NCBI RefSeq assembly: GCF_043555835.1
Contig: NZ_JBIGHV010000002.1
Span: forward strand, 372,001 to 436,000
Length of the DNA: 64,000 nucleotides
Reading direction: 5' to 3'
Source: Pelomonas parva
GTDB taxonomy: Bacteria; Pseudomonadota; Gammaproteobacteria; Burkholderiales; Burkholderiaceae_C
Shown: positions 7,486-15,620 of the stretch, piece after piece
Position numbering within the stretch: the stretch's first letter is position 1
Layout: every line of letters begins with the position of its first letter
Notes under the pieces: generated by a model
The model's input: the letters and a program-made list of their open reading frames with translations, nothing else
What the model was told of the DNA's origin: nothing
Databases searched by the model: none
Made by a program: the position numbers and the translations under genes

Positions 7486-8667
7486 TCATTCGAGCTGAGC
7501 CGCCTTTGACAAGGCCCGCAGCACGCAGGCGTTGACTTCGCCGGCGCTGAGCATCAGCGCGTCGGCGCGTTCGCGGTAGTCGAACACGCTCTCGGCCTCG
7601 ATGGCCCGCACCAGCTCCAGGTAGGGATGGAACGGGCCGCTGCCGTCCACCAGCGCCTGGCGCACGCGCTCGGGCACGGGGATGCTTGTCAGCAGCTTGT
7701 CAAAGGGCGACTTGAGCATGTGGTCCAGCAGCGAGAACAGGCCGCAGATGAACATCTCGTCGCGCTGCTCGCGCTCGCTCATGCCCTGGGCCAGCTCCTC
7801 CATCAGCACGCCGCGGCGCAGCGCGCCGTACATGATGGGGCGCATGCTGTGGTCCTTGCTGGCCGTCGTCAGCAGCAGGGCCAGCCAGCGCTTCAGGCGG
7901 GCGTAGCCCAGCAGCATGATGGCGTGGCGAAAGCTCGACACCTCGACCGGCAGGCCGAAGGCGGCGGAGTTCATGTAGCGCAGCAGCTTGAAGGCCAGGC
8001 TGGGGTCGCGCTTGAGCGTCTGTTCCAGGCGCTCGACGTCGTCGCCCTCGTCGACGCGCGACATCAGCTCCATGATGACCTGCAGGTCGACCGCGATCTC
8101 GGTCTTGGCGCCGCCGGTGGGCTCGTAGGCGCCTTCCATCGGCCAGCCGATGACGGCATGCGCGCCGGCCTTGAAGGCCGCGTCGACGCTTTCAGCGCCG
8201 CGCATGCCGGCGCAGACCAGCTCGGTGCCGGCCGGCGCGGCCTGGCCCGGGTCCAGCACGACCTGCTTGAAGGCGGCGGCGACGGCGGCCGGCAGCGGCG
8301 CATTGGGCAGGCCCTTGAGCAGGCCGCGGTGGCCGGCGCCCTTGAGCGCGGCGATCGCGCCGGCGTGGGTGGGGTCGGCGGCGATGAAGGCGGGCACCTC
8401 GATCTGCGCGGCCTCGGCCGGTGGCTGGGCCAGCAGCGCGACCAGCAGGGCCTCGCCCTGGGCGCTGAGGACGGCGCCGCCGTTGGGAAAGGTGGCGCTC
8501 AACGCGGCCAGCAGCTCGGCGTGGTCGGTGCGGGCGTCGGCGCGCAGCGGCACCAGCGTCAGCCGGGTGCCGATGACGGCGCGCTGGCGGTCGATGACCG
8601 GCGCATAGCCGAGGGCGACGCCGGGCAGGATGGCGTGGTCGAGGGCGGCGGGGATGTTGTCTGACAT
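7486..8667 (-). CDS. HDOD signal-transduction protein with degenerate EAL-like N-terminus (YuxH type)
   Basis: 393 residues from the ATG at 8667 (MSDNIPAALDHAILPG). The frame opens earlier, to 8724, but that extension (MGVADCRIHS...) has no support. Residues 1-200 are a diverged EAL-like barrel without catalytic EAL, DDFG or QGF motifs, so it is probably not a phosphodiesterase. Residues ~205-390 form an HDOD domain (LKRDPSLAFKLLRYMNSAAFG, FRHAIMLLGYARLKRWLALL). HDOD proteins act in signal relay and some regulate motility or competence. It sits between the flagellar operon end (flgL, same strand, 119 bp upstream) and the ANTAR/HisKA_2 pair. The function is inferred from the domains only. Confidence 0.85.
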   Translation of the reverse strand: MSDNIPAALDHAILPGVALGYAPVIDRQRAVIGTRLTLVPLRADARTDHAELLAALSATFPNGGAVLSAQGEALLVALLAQPPAEAAQIEVPAFIAADPTHAGAIAALKGAGHRGLLKGLPNAPLPAAVAAAFKQVVLDPGQAAPAGTELVCAGMRGAESVDAAFKAGAHAVIGWPMEGAYEPTGGAKTEIAVDLQVIMELMSRVDEGDDVERLEQTLKRDPSLAFKLLRYMNSAAFGLPVEVSSFRHAIMLLGYARLKRWLALLLTTASKDHSMRPIMYGALRRGVLMEELAQGMSEREQRDEMFICGLFSLLDHMLKSPFDKLLTSIPVPERVRQALVDGSGPFHPYLELVRAIEAESVFDYRERADALMLSAGEVNACVLRALSKAAQLE

Positions 8668-8786
8668 GGCGCGGCGCTGGGATGCGGGTGAGGGCGAGTG
8701 AATACGGCAGTCTGCCACGCCCACCCGCTGCCCATGCCGGCAAATCGTGACAGCTTCACGCGGCAGCGAAGCTGGCGGGGCGCGCG

Positions 8787-10088
8787 CTAGCGCAGGTATT
8801 CGAACAGCGACATGCGCTGCACCATCGCGTAAGTGCGCAGTGCGGTGTCGTAGCCGGACTGCTGGCTCTGGAAGTCGGAGATGCCCTGCACCATGTCCAG
8901 GTCCTCGGCGGCGCTGCGTTCCTGCTCGCTGTACTGCTTCAGCGCGGCCAGGCGGCCTTCGGTGCCGTCCAGGTTGTTCAGCCGCTCGCCAACCTGGCTG
9001 CGCATGCTCTGCAGGTTGCCCATGACGGCATCGACGTCGCGGATCGCCAGCGTGTTGCCCTGGGTCACCTGCACCGGCGTGCGCAGCGTCGTGTTGAGGT
9101 CGACGATGGCCTTGTCGATGACGCTGAACAGCTTGGTGTCGGGGCGCGCGCCGGTGATGGCGAAGGCGTCGCCATCGACGGGCACGCCGCTGATCGCGAA
9201 GGCCATGCCATCGCCGCCGATGGCCTGGCCCGGCTTGAAGGCGCCGCTGGCGACGACGCTGCCCAGCGTCTGGTCGGTCAGCGTGTAGGTCTGGGCGGGC
9301 GCCGTGCCGGCGATGTCGACGCGGTAGTCATGGCCGGTCAGCAAGGTGGGCTCGGTGACGCGGCCGCTGTCTATCCAGCCGGCTGCGGGCAGGCCGGTGA
9401 GGGCGTTGACGATGGGCACCGGCACGCCGCCGTTGCCGGCCGTGGCGACCGGGTCGATCAGCTGAACCGTGGGCCTGCCGCTGACGGGGTCGATGACGAT
9501 GGCGCGCGGCGCGGTCTCGAAGCTGCCGTTGCCGCCGACCGCCTGCTCCCACGCGGCGCGGCCGTCGACGGTCAGCTGGAAGCTGTCGAGGTTGCCCGTA
9601 TCGATGGTGCCGGGCACGCCGACGTAGGCCACACCATTGGCCTGGTCCAGGAAGGGCGGGCTGGACGAGCCCTGGCCGGAGAAGACGTAGCCGCCGGCGC
9701 CGTCGGAGCGGTTGGAGATGGCCAGCAGCTCGTCGCGGATGCCTTGCAGCTTGGTGGCCAGGCTCTTGCGCTCGGCGTCGGAGTAGCTGGCGTTGCCGGC
9801 CGCCACCAGGGTCTCGCGGGCCTGCTGCAGCAGCTCGTTGGCGTCGCCCAGCGCGGACTCGGCCAGCGTCATGCTGTTGCGGCTGGCCTCCAGCGCGCGC
9901 TGGTTGGCGTCGACGCGGCCGATGGACGCCAGCGCCCGCTCGGCACGCGCGGCGCCGGTCGGGTCGTCGCTGGCCAGCGCCACGCGCTTGCCGGACGTGA
10001 GCTGCTGCTGCTGGTCCTGCATCGCGATCTGGCGGCGCTGCAGGTTGGCGATCGACGAATCGAAGAGGTTGGCGGTGGAGAGTCTCAT
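8787..10088 (-). CDS. flgL: Flagellar hook-filament junction protein 3
   Basis: 433 residues. The N-terminus MRLSTANLFDSSIANLQRRQ...QLTSGKRVALASDDPTGAARAERAL is the flagellin-like D0/D1 signature of FlgL, and the C-terminal helix (LDMVQGISDFQSQQSGYDTALRTYAMVQRMSLFEYLR) supplies the second half of the coiled coil. The middle (~170-330) is a variable outer domain, longer than in enteric FlgL (about 317 residues). The protein is exported by the flagellar secretion apparatus and joins FlgK to the filament. It is the last gene of the flgIJKL group, 3 bp after flgK. Confidence 0.96.
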   Translation of the reverse strand: MRLSTANLFDSSIANLQRRQIAMQDQQQQLTSGKRVALASDDPTGAARAERALASIGRVDANQRALEASRNSMTLAESALGDANELLQQARETLVAAGNASYSDAERKSLATKLQGIRDELLAISNRSDGAGGYVFSGQGSSSPPFLDQANGVAYVGVPGTIDTGNLDSFQLTVDGRAAWEQAVGGNGSFETAPRAIVIDPVSGRPTVQLIDPVATAGNGGVPVPIVNALTGLPAAGWIDSGRVTEPTLLTGHDYRVDIAGTAPAQTYTLTDQTLGSVVASGAFKPGQAIGGDGMAFAISGVPVDGDAFAITGARPDTKLFSVIDKAIVDLNTTLRTPVQVTQGNTLAIRDVDAVMGNLQSMRSQVGERLNNLDGTEGRLAALKQYSEQERSAAEDLDMVQGISDFQSQQSGYDTALRTYAMVQRMSLFEYLR

Positions 10089-10091
10089 GGC

Positions 10092-12083
10092 TTACCTCTG
10101 TGACAGCCGCATCAGTTCGTCGAAGAGGGTCTGCGCCGTCTGCAGCACCTTGGCCGCGGCCTGGTAGCTCTGCTGGAACTGCATCAGCCGCGAGGCCTCC
10201 TCGTCGAGGTTGACGCCGGCCTGGCCGGCGCGCAGCGTCTCGGCGTCGGCGGCGACGCCGGTCGACACCTCCGACAGGTAGGCCGCGCTTTGCACGCGGG
10301 CGCCCACGTCGCTGATGGCAGCGGCATAGGTGTCGTTGATGGTCGAGCCCACCGTGAGGCTGCCGTCGGCCAGCAACTGGCGGCCGATGAAGGCGTCGGC
10401 CTGCAGGTTCAGGAAGGCCTTGGCGTTGCCGTTGTTGGTGGTCGTGTAGACGGTCTTGGCCAGGTTGATGGTGTCGCCCTGGCGCGGCACGCCGTTGGTG
10501 CGCAGCTCGAAGCCGAGGGCGATGCCGGCGGCGGGCTCGTTGCCGATGGGCTGGCCGGCACTCCAGATGCCGTTGAGCACCGAGCCATCCGCCAGCGTCA
10601 GCGTGTACTGCCGGCGCGTGGCCGTCGGGTCGCCGGCCGGGTCGGTGTCGCCGAAGGTGATGGTCATCGGCGCCAGGTTGGTGTCGATGCTGGGGTCGAC
10701 GGCGTAGATGCTGTCGATCGTCAACGTGCCGGTGTTGGCCGTGGCGGCGGCGGCCGTCAGCGGCGCGGCGGCAGCGATGCCGTTGGGGCTGTCCAGCACG
10801 CGGCGCATGCCGACGGCGGCGGCGCCTACGGGCTCGATGAGGAAGCTCTCGCCGGGCACGGGCGCCGACGGCGTGAAGTCGAGGCGGAAGCCGTCCAGCG
10901 TGTCGCCGTCGGCCACGGCGCGCGTGACGCCGTCGGACAGCCGCGTCAGCTCGTAGACGCCCGGGGCGCTGGATGTCAGCTTGTAGCTGCTGGCCAGCAG
11001 GCGCCCGGCATCGACGATGGTGGCCTGCGCGCCGCTGGTGAAGCTGCCGCCGGGGTCGCGGGCATTGGTGGCCGCGGGCATCACGCGCGGGCGCTCGACG
11101 TTGAAGATCGGTGCGCCCGCGCCGGGCGGGTTGGACAGGTCCAGGCCCAGCGCGTTCTGGTCGTTGACGCGCGTGCCGATGGCGGCAGCGAGCTGGCCCA
11201 GCAGGTTCTTCGCGTCCTGCAGGTCGCTGTTCTGGAAGGCCAGCAGTGCGCTCATGGAACCGCCGGTCAGCACGCTCTCGTCGAGGGCGCGGTTGACGCC
11301 GCCCTCGTTGAGCGCGAGCACCGCGCGCTGCGTGTCGTAGGGGTCGCTGGCCACCTGCAGCTGCGAGGCCTGGTTGCCCAGCACCAGCCGCTGGCCGCCG
11401 CCGATGAACACGCCCACGGTGCCGTCGTCGGCCGGCAGCGTCGACACGGCCACGTATTCGCCGAGCTGGGAGATCAGGCGTTCGCGCTGGTCCATCAAGT
11501 CGTTGGGCGTGTGGCCGGCGCCCTGTGTCTTGGCGACCTCGTTGTTGACGGCGGCGATCTGCTGGGCGAGCTGGTTGACGACCTGCACCGAGGCGCGCAG
11601 GTCGCTGACGACGCCGGATTGCAGGTCGGTCAGCTGCGCACCGGCGTTGGAGAAGCGCGTCGCCAGTTCGCTGGCGCGGCCCAGCGCCACCTGGCGGGCC
11701 GAGGGGTCGCTGGGGCGGCTGGTCACGTCGACCAGCGCGTTCAGGAACTGGCTGGCTGCATAGCCCAGGCCCTCGGTGCCGGGCTGGAAGACCTTCTCCA
11801 TGCGCGACAGCTGCTCGGCGCGCGTCGTGTCGGCCGAGGCGGTGGACTTGGAGGTGGAGGCCTCCTTGGTCAGGAAGGCGTTGTGCGAGCGCTCGACGGT
11901 CTTCACATCGACGCCGCGGCCGAAGAAGCCGGCGCCGGTGTACTGGCCCGGCGAGGTCGTCAGCACGACGGACTGGCGCGAGTAGCCGGGCGTGTTCGCG
12001 TTGGCGATGTTCTGGCCGATGGTCTGCAATGCCGCCTGGTTGGCGAACATCGCGCGGGCGCCGACGGAGAGCAGGCCTGCCAT
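10092..12083 (-). CDS. flgK: Flagellar hook-associated protein 1
   Basis: 663 residues starting MAGLLSVGARAMFANQAALQ, with a GGAG ribosome binding site 8 nt upstream; this selects the ATG at 12083 over the open frame extending to 12155. N-terminal rod/hook signature (TIGQNIANANTPGYSRQ, residues ~20-40), a large variable centre, and the C-terminal coiled coil (LDEEASRLMQFQQSYQAAAKVLQTAQTLFDELMRL). FlgK forms the hook-filament junction with FlgL. A strong 26-bp inverted repeat lies between flgJ and this start. Confidence 0.96.
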   Translation of the reverse strand: MAGLLSVGARAMFANQAALQTIGQNIANANTPGYSRQSVVLTTSPGQYTGAGFFGRGVDVKTVERSHNAFLTKEASTSKSTASADTTRAEQLSRMEKVFQPGTEGLGYAASQFLNALVDVTSRPSDPSARQVALGRASELATRFSNAGAQLTDLQSGVVSDLRASVQVVNQLAQQIAAVNNEVAKTQGAGHTPNDLMDQRERLISQLGEYVAVSTLPADDGTVGVFIGGGQRLVLGNQASQLQVASDPYDTQRAVLALNEGGVNRALDESVLTGGSMSALLAFQNSDLQDAKNLLGQLAAAIGTRVNDQNALGLDLSNPPGAGAPIFNVERPRVMPAATNARDPGGSFTSGAQATIVDAGRLLASSYKLTSSAPGVYELTRLSDGVTRAVADGDTLDGFRLDFTPSAPVPGESFLIEPVGAAAVGMRRVLDSPNGIAAAAPLTAAAATANTGTLTIDSIYAVDPSIDTNLAPMTITFGDTDPAGDPTATRRQYTLTLADGSVLNGIWSAGQPIGNEPAAGIALGFELRTNGVPRQGDTINLAKTVYTTTNNGNAKAFLNLQADAFIGRQLLADGSLTVGSTINDTYAAAISDVGARVQSAAYLSEVSTGVAADAETLRAGQAGVNLDEEASRLMQFQQSYQAAAKVLQTAQTLFDELMRLSQR

Positions 12084-12139
12084 GTCAGATCTCCACGGGG
12101 TCTCGCGTGACCCGTGCCAGATGTTGCGAATGCAGCAAT

Positions 12140-12215
12140 GCAACCACAGAGGCACAGAGGCACAGAGGCAGGCCAGAGAAAGCGGTTCTCTGTGGCTCTG
12201 TGCCTCTGTGGTTGC
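12140..12215. repeat. Long inverted repeat with tandem CACAGAGG units between flgJ and flgK
   Basis: The left arm (12140-12165, starting GCAACCACAGAGGCACAGAG) and right arm (12190-12215) match at 25 of 26 positions, with a loop of about 24 nt. The left arm contains CACAGAGG three times in tandem. The gap between the flgJ stop (12263) and the flgK start (12083) is otherwise non-coding (179 bp). Transcribed as part of flgIJKL, it would form a very stable hairpin that could reduce read-through or protect mRNA ends. Confidence 0.85.
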
Positions 12216-12262
12216 CTTTTGGTTCCATTCGGAAGCCTTGCGCGCTTTTGAGTCTCATGGCG

Positions 12263-13132
12263 TTATGCCAACGTGCTTTGCACGCGCTGGGTCGTTTGAA
12301 TGGTGCGGGCGATCTTGTCGGCATAGGCCGGGTCGGTCGCGTAGCCGGCCTGCTGCAGGCCGCGCGCGAAGCCGGCGGCGTTGCCGCTCTTGGCCTGCTC
12401 GACGACCTTGGCATAGCGGTCGTTGTTGCCCAGCAGGCGGGCGTAGTCCTTGAAGGCCTCGTCGTAGCTGCCGTAGGCGCGGAACTTGGCCGTCACCTTG
12501 ACCGCCTGGCCGTTGATGACCTCGGTGGTGCGCACGTCGACTGTCTTGCCCGTCCAGCCCGGTGTGGCCTTGATGCCGAAGATGTTGTGGCTCTTGGTGC
12601 CGTCGGCGCCGGTGATCTCGCGCTTGCCCCAGCCGCTCTCGTGGGCCGCCTGCGCGACCATGAAGCTCGCCGGGATGCCGGTGGCCGCCGAGGCGGCGCG
12701 TGCGGAGGCGTCGTGCTTCTGGATAAAGCCCTGCACGTGGTTGGGAATGCCCTTGGTGGCCAGCGCCGGCAGCGCCTGGGCCAGCGTCGTCTGGCTGGCT
12801 TGTCTGACCTTCTCGGGCGACAGGTCCTGGATGCCCATCTGGCGCTGCAGCTGCCGCTGGATGGCCTCTGACAGCCCACCCGGCAGCCCGCTCATCTTGC
12901 CGGCGAACTGCGTGTCCAGCATTTCGGTGCCGAGCTGCGTGGCGCTGTTGTCCAGCATGCCGCTGGCCAGCGTGGAAGCGCGCATGCTCTTCATGACTTC
13001 CTGCATGAAGAGCGATTCGAACTGCTTGGCCGTCTCGCGGATGCTGGCCTTGGGGTCGCGCGAGGCCTGTGCCTTGAGCGCGTCGAGGCTGCCGAGGCTC
13101 TGGCCGGAGATGGACTGGAAGCTGTTCGACAT
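12263..13132 (-). CDS. flgJ: Peptidoglycan hydrolase / rod-capping protein
   Basis: 289 residues. The N-terminal rod-capping part (~40-110: IRETAKQFESLFMQEVMKSMR, NSATQLGTEMLDTQFAGKMS) is followed by a C-terminal glucosaminidase domain (~140-289) with AQAAHESGWGKREI, whose Glu is the expected catalytic residue. Dual-domain FlgJ is the form found in beta- and gammaproteobacteria; it opens the peptidoglycan for the rod. The ATG overlaps the flgI stop by one base (TGATG), giving translational coupling. Confidence 0.96.
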   Translation of the reverse strand: MSNSFQSISGQSLGSLDALKAQASRDPKASIRETAKQFESLFMQEVMKSMRASTLASGMLDNSATQLGTEMLDTQFAGKMSGLPGGLSEAIQRQLQRQMGIQDLSPEKVRQASQTTLAQALPALATKGIPNHVQGFIQKHDASARAASAATGIPASFMVAQAAHESGWGKREITGADGTKSHNIFGIKATPGWTGKTVDVRTTEVINGQAVKVTAKFRAYGSYDEAFKDYARLLGNNDRYAKVVEQAKSGNAAGFARGLQQAGYATDPAYADKIARTIQTTQRVQSTLA

Positions 13133-14232
13133 CAGATCACCTCAAGCTCGGCGTTGAGTGCGCCCGCGCTCTTCATGGCCTGCAGGATGGCGAGCAAGTC
13201 CTGAGGGGTGGCGCCCAGCGAGTTCAGCGCCTTGACGACGTCCGACAGCCGCGCGCCGGCCGGCAGTTGGATGAGGCTGCCGGGCTCCTGGCGGATGGAG
13301 ATGTCGGACTTCTCGGTCACCGTCGTCTGCCCGCCGGACAAGGCATTGGGCTGGCTGATGATGGGCGTGGAGCTGATGGTCACCGACAGGCTGCCGTGGG
13401 CCACCGCGCAGGACGACAGCGTGACCGCCTGGTTCATGACGATGGAGCCGGTGCGCGCGTTGATGACGATGCGCGCGGCCGGTATGCCGGCGTCGATGAC
13501 GAGGTTCTCGACATCGGCCAGGAAGGCGACCCGCTCGTCCGGCGTGGCAGGCGCCTTCACGCGCACGACGCGGCCGTCCAGCGCCTGGGCGATGCCGGCG
13601 CCCTTGGCCTTGTTGATGGCCTGGGCCACGGCGCGGGCAGTGGCGTAGTCGCTGCTGTTGAGGTCGAACTGCAGCATGTCGCCCTGGTTGATGGGCGTGG
13701 GCACGGAGCGCTCGACGAGGGCGCCCGCCGGAATGCGGCCGGCGCTGAGGTGGTTGATCTGCACCTTGGAGCCGCCGGCCGACGCACCGGCGCCGGCGAC
13801 GACCATGTTGCCCTGGGCGATGGCATAGACCTGGCCGTCGGCGCCGCGCAGCGGTGTCGCGATCAGCGTGCCGCCGCGCAGGCTCTTGGCATTGCCGATG
13901 GACGAGACATTGATGTCCAGTTGCTGGCCGGGCTGGGCAAAGGCCGGCAGCGAGGTGGTCACCATGACGGCGGCGATGTTGCGCGGCTGCATGGTCACGC
14001 CCGGCGGCAGGATGACGCCGAACTGCTGCAGCATGGCCGTCAGGCTCTGGCCGGTGAAGGGCGCCTGCGTGGTCTGGTCGCCCGTGCCGTCCAGGCCCAC
14101 GACGAGGCCATAGCCCGTCAACGGGTTGGAGCGCACGCCGGCCACGGACGCGACTTCCTTGATGCGGGCAGCGTGGGCCATCGGCGCCAGGAGGACGGCG
14201 AGGGCGAGGAGGAGGGCGTGCAGGGACTTCAC
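13132..14232 (-). CDS. flgI: Flagellar P-ring protein
   Basis: 366 residues from a GTG at 14232; a TTG at 14250 is an in-frame alternative. A signal peptide (LHALLLALAVLLAPMAHAARI) exports it to the periplasm, where it forms the P ring around the rod. Family hallmarks are RIKEVASVAGVRSNPLTGYGLVVGLDGTGDQT near the N-terminus and LNSLGATPQDLLAILQAMKSAGAL at the C-terminus. flgH, normally directly upstream, is about 9.8 kb away across foreign genes. No clear promoter was found upstream of flgI, although the gap faces the divergent gntR promoter. Confidence 0.95.
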   Translation of the reverse strand: MKSLHALLLALAVLLAPMAHAARIKEVASVAGVRSNPLTGYGLVVGLDGTGDQTTQAPFTGQSLTAMLQQFGVILPPGVTMQPRNIAAVMVTTSLPAFAQPGQQLDINVSSIGNAKSLRGGTLIATPLRGADGQVYAIAQGNMVVAGAGASAGGSKVQINHLSAGRIPAGALVERSVPTPINQGDMLQFDLNSSDYATARAVAQAINKAKGAGIAQALDGRVVRVKAPATPDERVAFLADVENLVIDAGIPAARIVINARTGSIVMNQAVTLSSCAVAHGSLSVTISSTPIISQPNALSGGQTTVTEKSDISIRQEPGSLIQLPAGARLSDVVKALNSLGATPQDLLAILQAMKSAGALNAELEVI

Positions 14233-14333
14233 TCGACCGATTCTGCGCAAGCTTGAGCCCCCGAAGCCGCAGAAAAGGGCGTGGACTGCCCTGCAATTCA
14301 GATCCCTTCCGCCGCCGGCCGACGAGAAAGCGC

Positions 14334-14370
14334 TTGTCTTGTGTATTGTGTGAGTAATACACTAATACAC
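14334..14370 (+). promoter_or_regulatory. Promoter/operator of the gntR-ABC operon (palindrome abutting the ATG)
   Basis: GTGTATT (14341-14347) and AATACAC (14356-14362) form a perfect 7-bp inverted repeat spaced by 8 bp. A further TAATACAC (14363-14370) directly touches the gntR ATG at 14371. YtrA-subfamily GntR regulators are known to bind such GTGTA...TACAC sites and repress their own operon. A -35-like TTGTCT (14334-14339) and a -10-like TAATAC (14355-14360) overlap the palindrome with 15-bp spacing, suggesting a leaderless, autoregulated transcript. Confidence 0.6.
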
Positions 14371-14781
14371 ATGGCGAGCCCACCCCAGCTCAACTTCGAC
14401 ATCCAGCCGCAACTGGCCACACCCATCTACCGCCAGGTGGTGGAGCAGGTGCAGCGCCTCGTCGCGGGCGGCCAGCTGGGGCCGGGGGGGGAGCTGCCCA
14501 GCGTGCGCGCGGTGGCCGAGCGCCATGCCATCAACCCGATGACCGTCAGCAAGGCCTACAGCCTGCTGGAGGCTGAAGGGCTGCTGGAGCGCCGCCGGGG
14601 CGTGGGCATGGTGGTGGCCGCCCATGCCCAGCCGGCCCGGGCCGGTCATGACCGCATCGCCCTGCTGGAGCCGGCCCTGCTGGCCGTCGCCCGGCAGGCC
14701 CACCAGCTCGGCATCACACCCGCCCAGGCGCTCAAGGCGCTGGAACGAGCCCTTCATTCCACTGAACAGGACAGCCCATGA
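14371..14781 (+). CDS. GntR-family transcriptional regulator, YtrA subfamily
   Basis: 136 residues, the short length typical of YtrA regulators, which lack a large ligand-binding domain. The winged helix-turn-helix spans ~15-80 (TPIYRQVVEQVQRLV, LPSVRAVAERHAINPMTVSKAY, LLERRRGVGMVV), followed by a short helical dimerisation tail. It overlaps the ABC ATPase gene by 4 bp (ATGA), the usual organisation of GntR/YtrA-controlled ABC exporters induced by cell-wall-active agents in Gram-positives. The inducer here is unknown. It probably represses its own operon through the palindrome abutting its start codon. Confidence 0.9.
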   Translation: MASPPQLNFDIQPQLATPIYRQVVEQVQRLVAGGQLGPGGELPSVRAVAERHAINPMTVSKAYSLLEAEGLLERRRGVGMVVAAHAQPARAGHDRIALLEPALLAVARQAHQLGITPAQALKALERALHSTEQDSP

Positions 14782-15620
14782 CCCCCGCCATCGAGGCCCG
14801 CCAACTCGGCCTCCAGGTTCCTTCCCAGCAGTGGAGTTCGGCGCGCACCCGCGTGCTCGACCGCATCGACCTGGCCATCCCCGAAGGCGCCGTCGTCGGC
14901 CTGGTGGGCCGCAACGGCGCCGGCAAGAGCACGCTGATGCGCTGCCTGCTGGGCTTGCAGACGCCGGACGAGGGCAACGCCTGGCTGCTGGGCGAGCCCA
15001 GCCTGGCCCTGCCCGACAGCGTGCGCGAGCGCCTGGGCTACGCGGCGCAGACGCCCGACCTCTTCGCCCGCTTGACCGGCCTGGAGCACCTGGACGAGAT
15101 GGCAGCCATCTATCCCAACGTCGACCTGCGCGGCGCCGCCGCCCTGGCCGCGCGGCTGGACCTGTCGCTGGGCATGCGGGCGTCGGCGCTGTCGCTGGGC
15201 GACCAGCAGAAGCTCGCCGTCGTGCTGGCGCTGGCCCATGACCCCGACCTGCTGCTGCTGGACGAACCCGTCGCCAGCCTGGACCCCATCTCCCGCCGCG
15301 ACTTCATGCGCGCGCTGTTCGCCATGCGCCGCAAGCCCGCGCCGCGCACGGTGCTCGTGTCCAGCCATCTGCTCAGCGACCTGGAGCGGGTGGTGAGCCA
15401 CGTGCTCTTCATGCGCGACGGCGAGGTGCAGCTCTTCATCGAATGGGACGAGGCCGTGGAGAACCTGCGCTGCGTGCCGGCGCGGGAGCGCGATGCGATG
15501 GCCCTGCACTGGAGCGCAGCGCAGGGTGGGCGCGCGCTGGTGGACGTTCGCCAATGGCCCGAAGCGGCCGGCGAGCCGGGCCTGAGCATGGAGGACCTGC
15601 TGGAGGTGTTGAACACATGA
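14778..15620 (+). CDS. ABC transporter ATP-binding protein
   Basis: 280 residues. Walker A GRNGAGKS (~44-51), signature variant LSLGDQQKLAVVLALAHDP (~137), Walker B LLLLDEPVASLDP (~155-165) and switch His in VLVSSHLLSDLE. The C-terminal ~70 residues are a divergent accessory tail. It is paired with the following multi-pass permease (4-bp overlap) and the preceding GntR regulator, so it is most likely the ATPase of a YtrBC-like exporter or membrane-stress transporter. The substrate cannot be deduced. Confidence 0.92.
   Translation: MTPAIEARQLGLQVPSQQWSSARTRVLDRIDLAIPEGAVVGLVGRNGAGKSTLMRCLLGLQTPDEGNAWLLGEPSLALPDSVRERLGYAAQTPDLFARLTGLEHLDEMAAIYPNVDLRGAAALAARLDLSLGMRASALSLGDQQKLAVVLALAHDPDLLLLDEPVASLDPISRRDFMRALFAMRRKPAPRTVLVSSHLLSDLERVVSHVLFMRDGEVQLFIEWDEAVENLRCVPARERDAMALHWSAAQGGRALVDVRQWPEAAGEPGLSMEDLLEVLNT

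Noticed and set aside
12140..12170. Tandem CACAGAGG units as a possible CRISPR or VNTR
   Set aside because: Only three 8-bp units without spacers; they form one arm of an inverted repeat.
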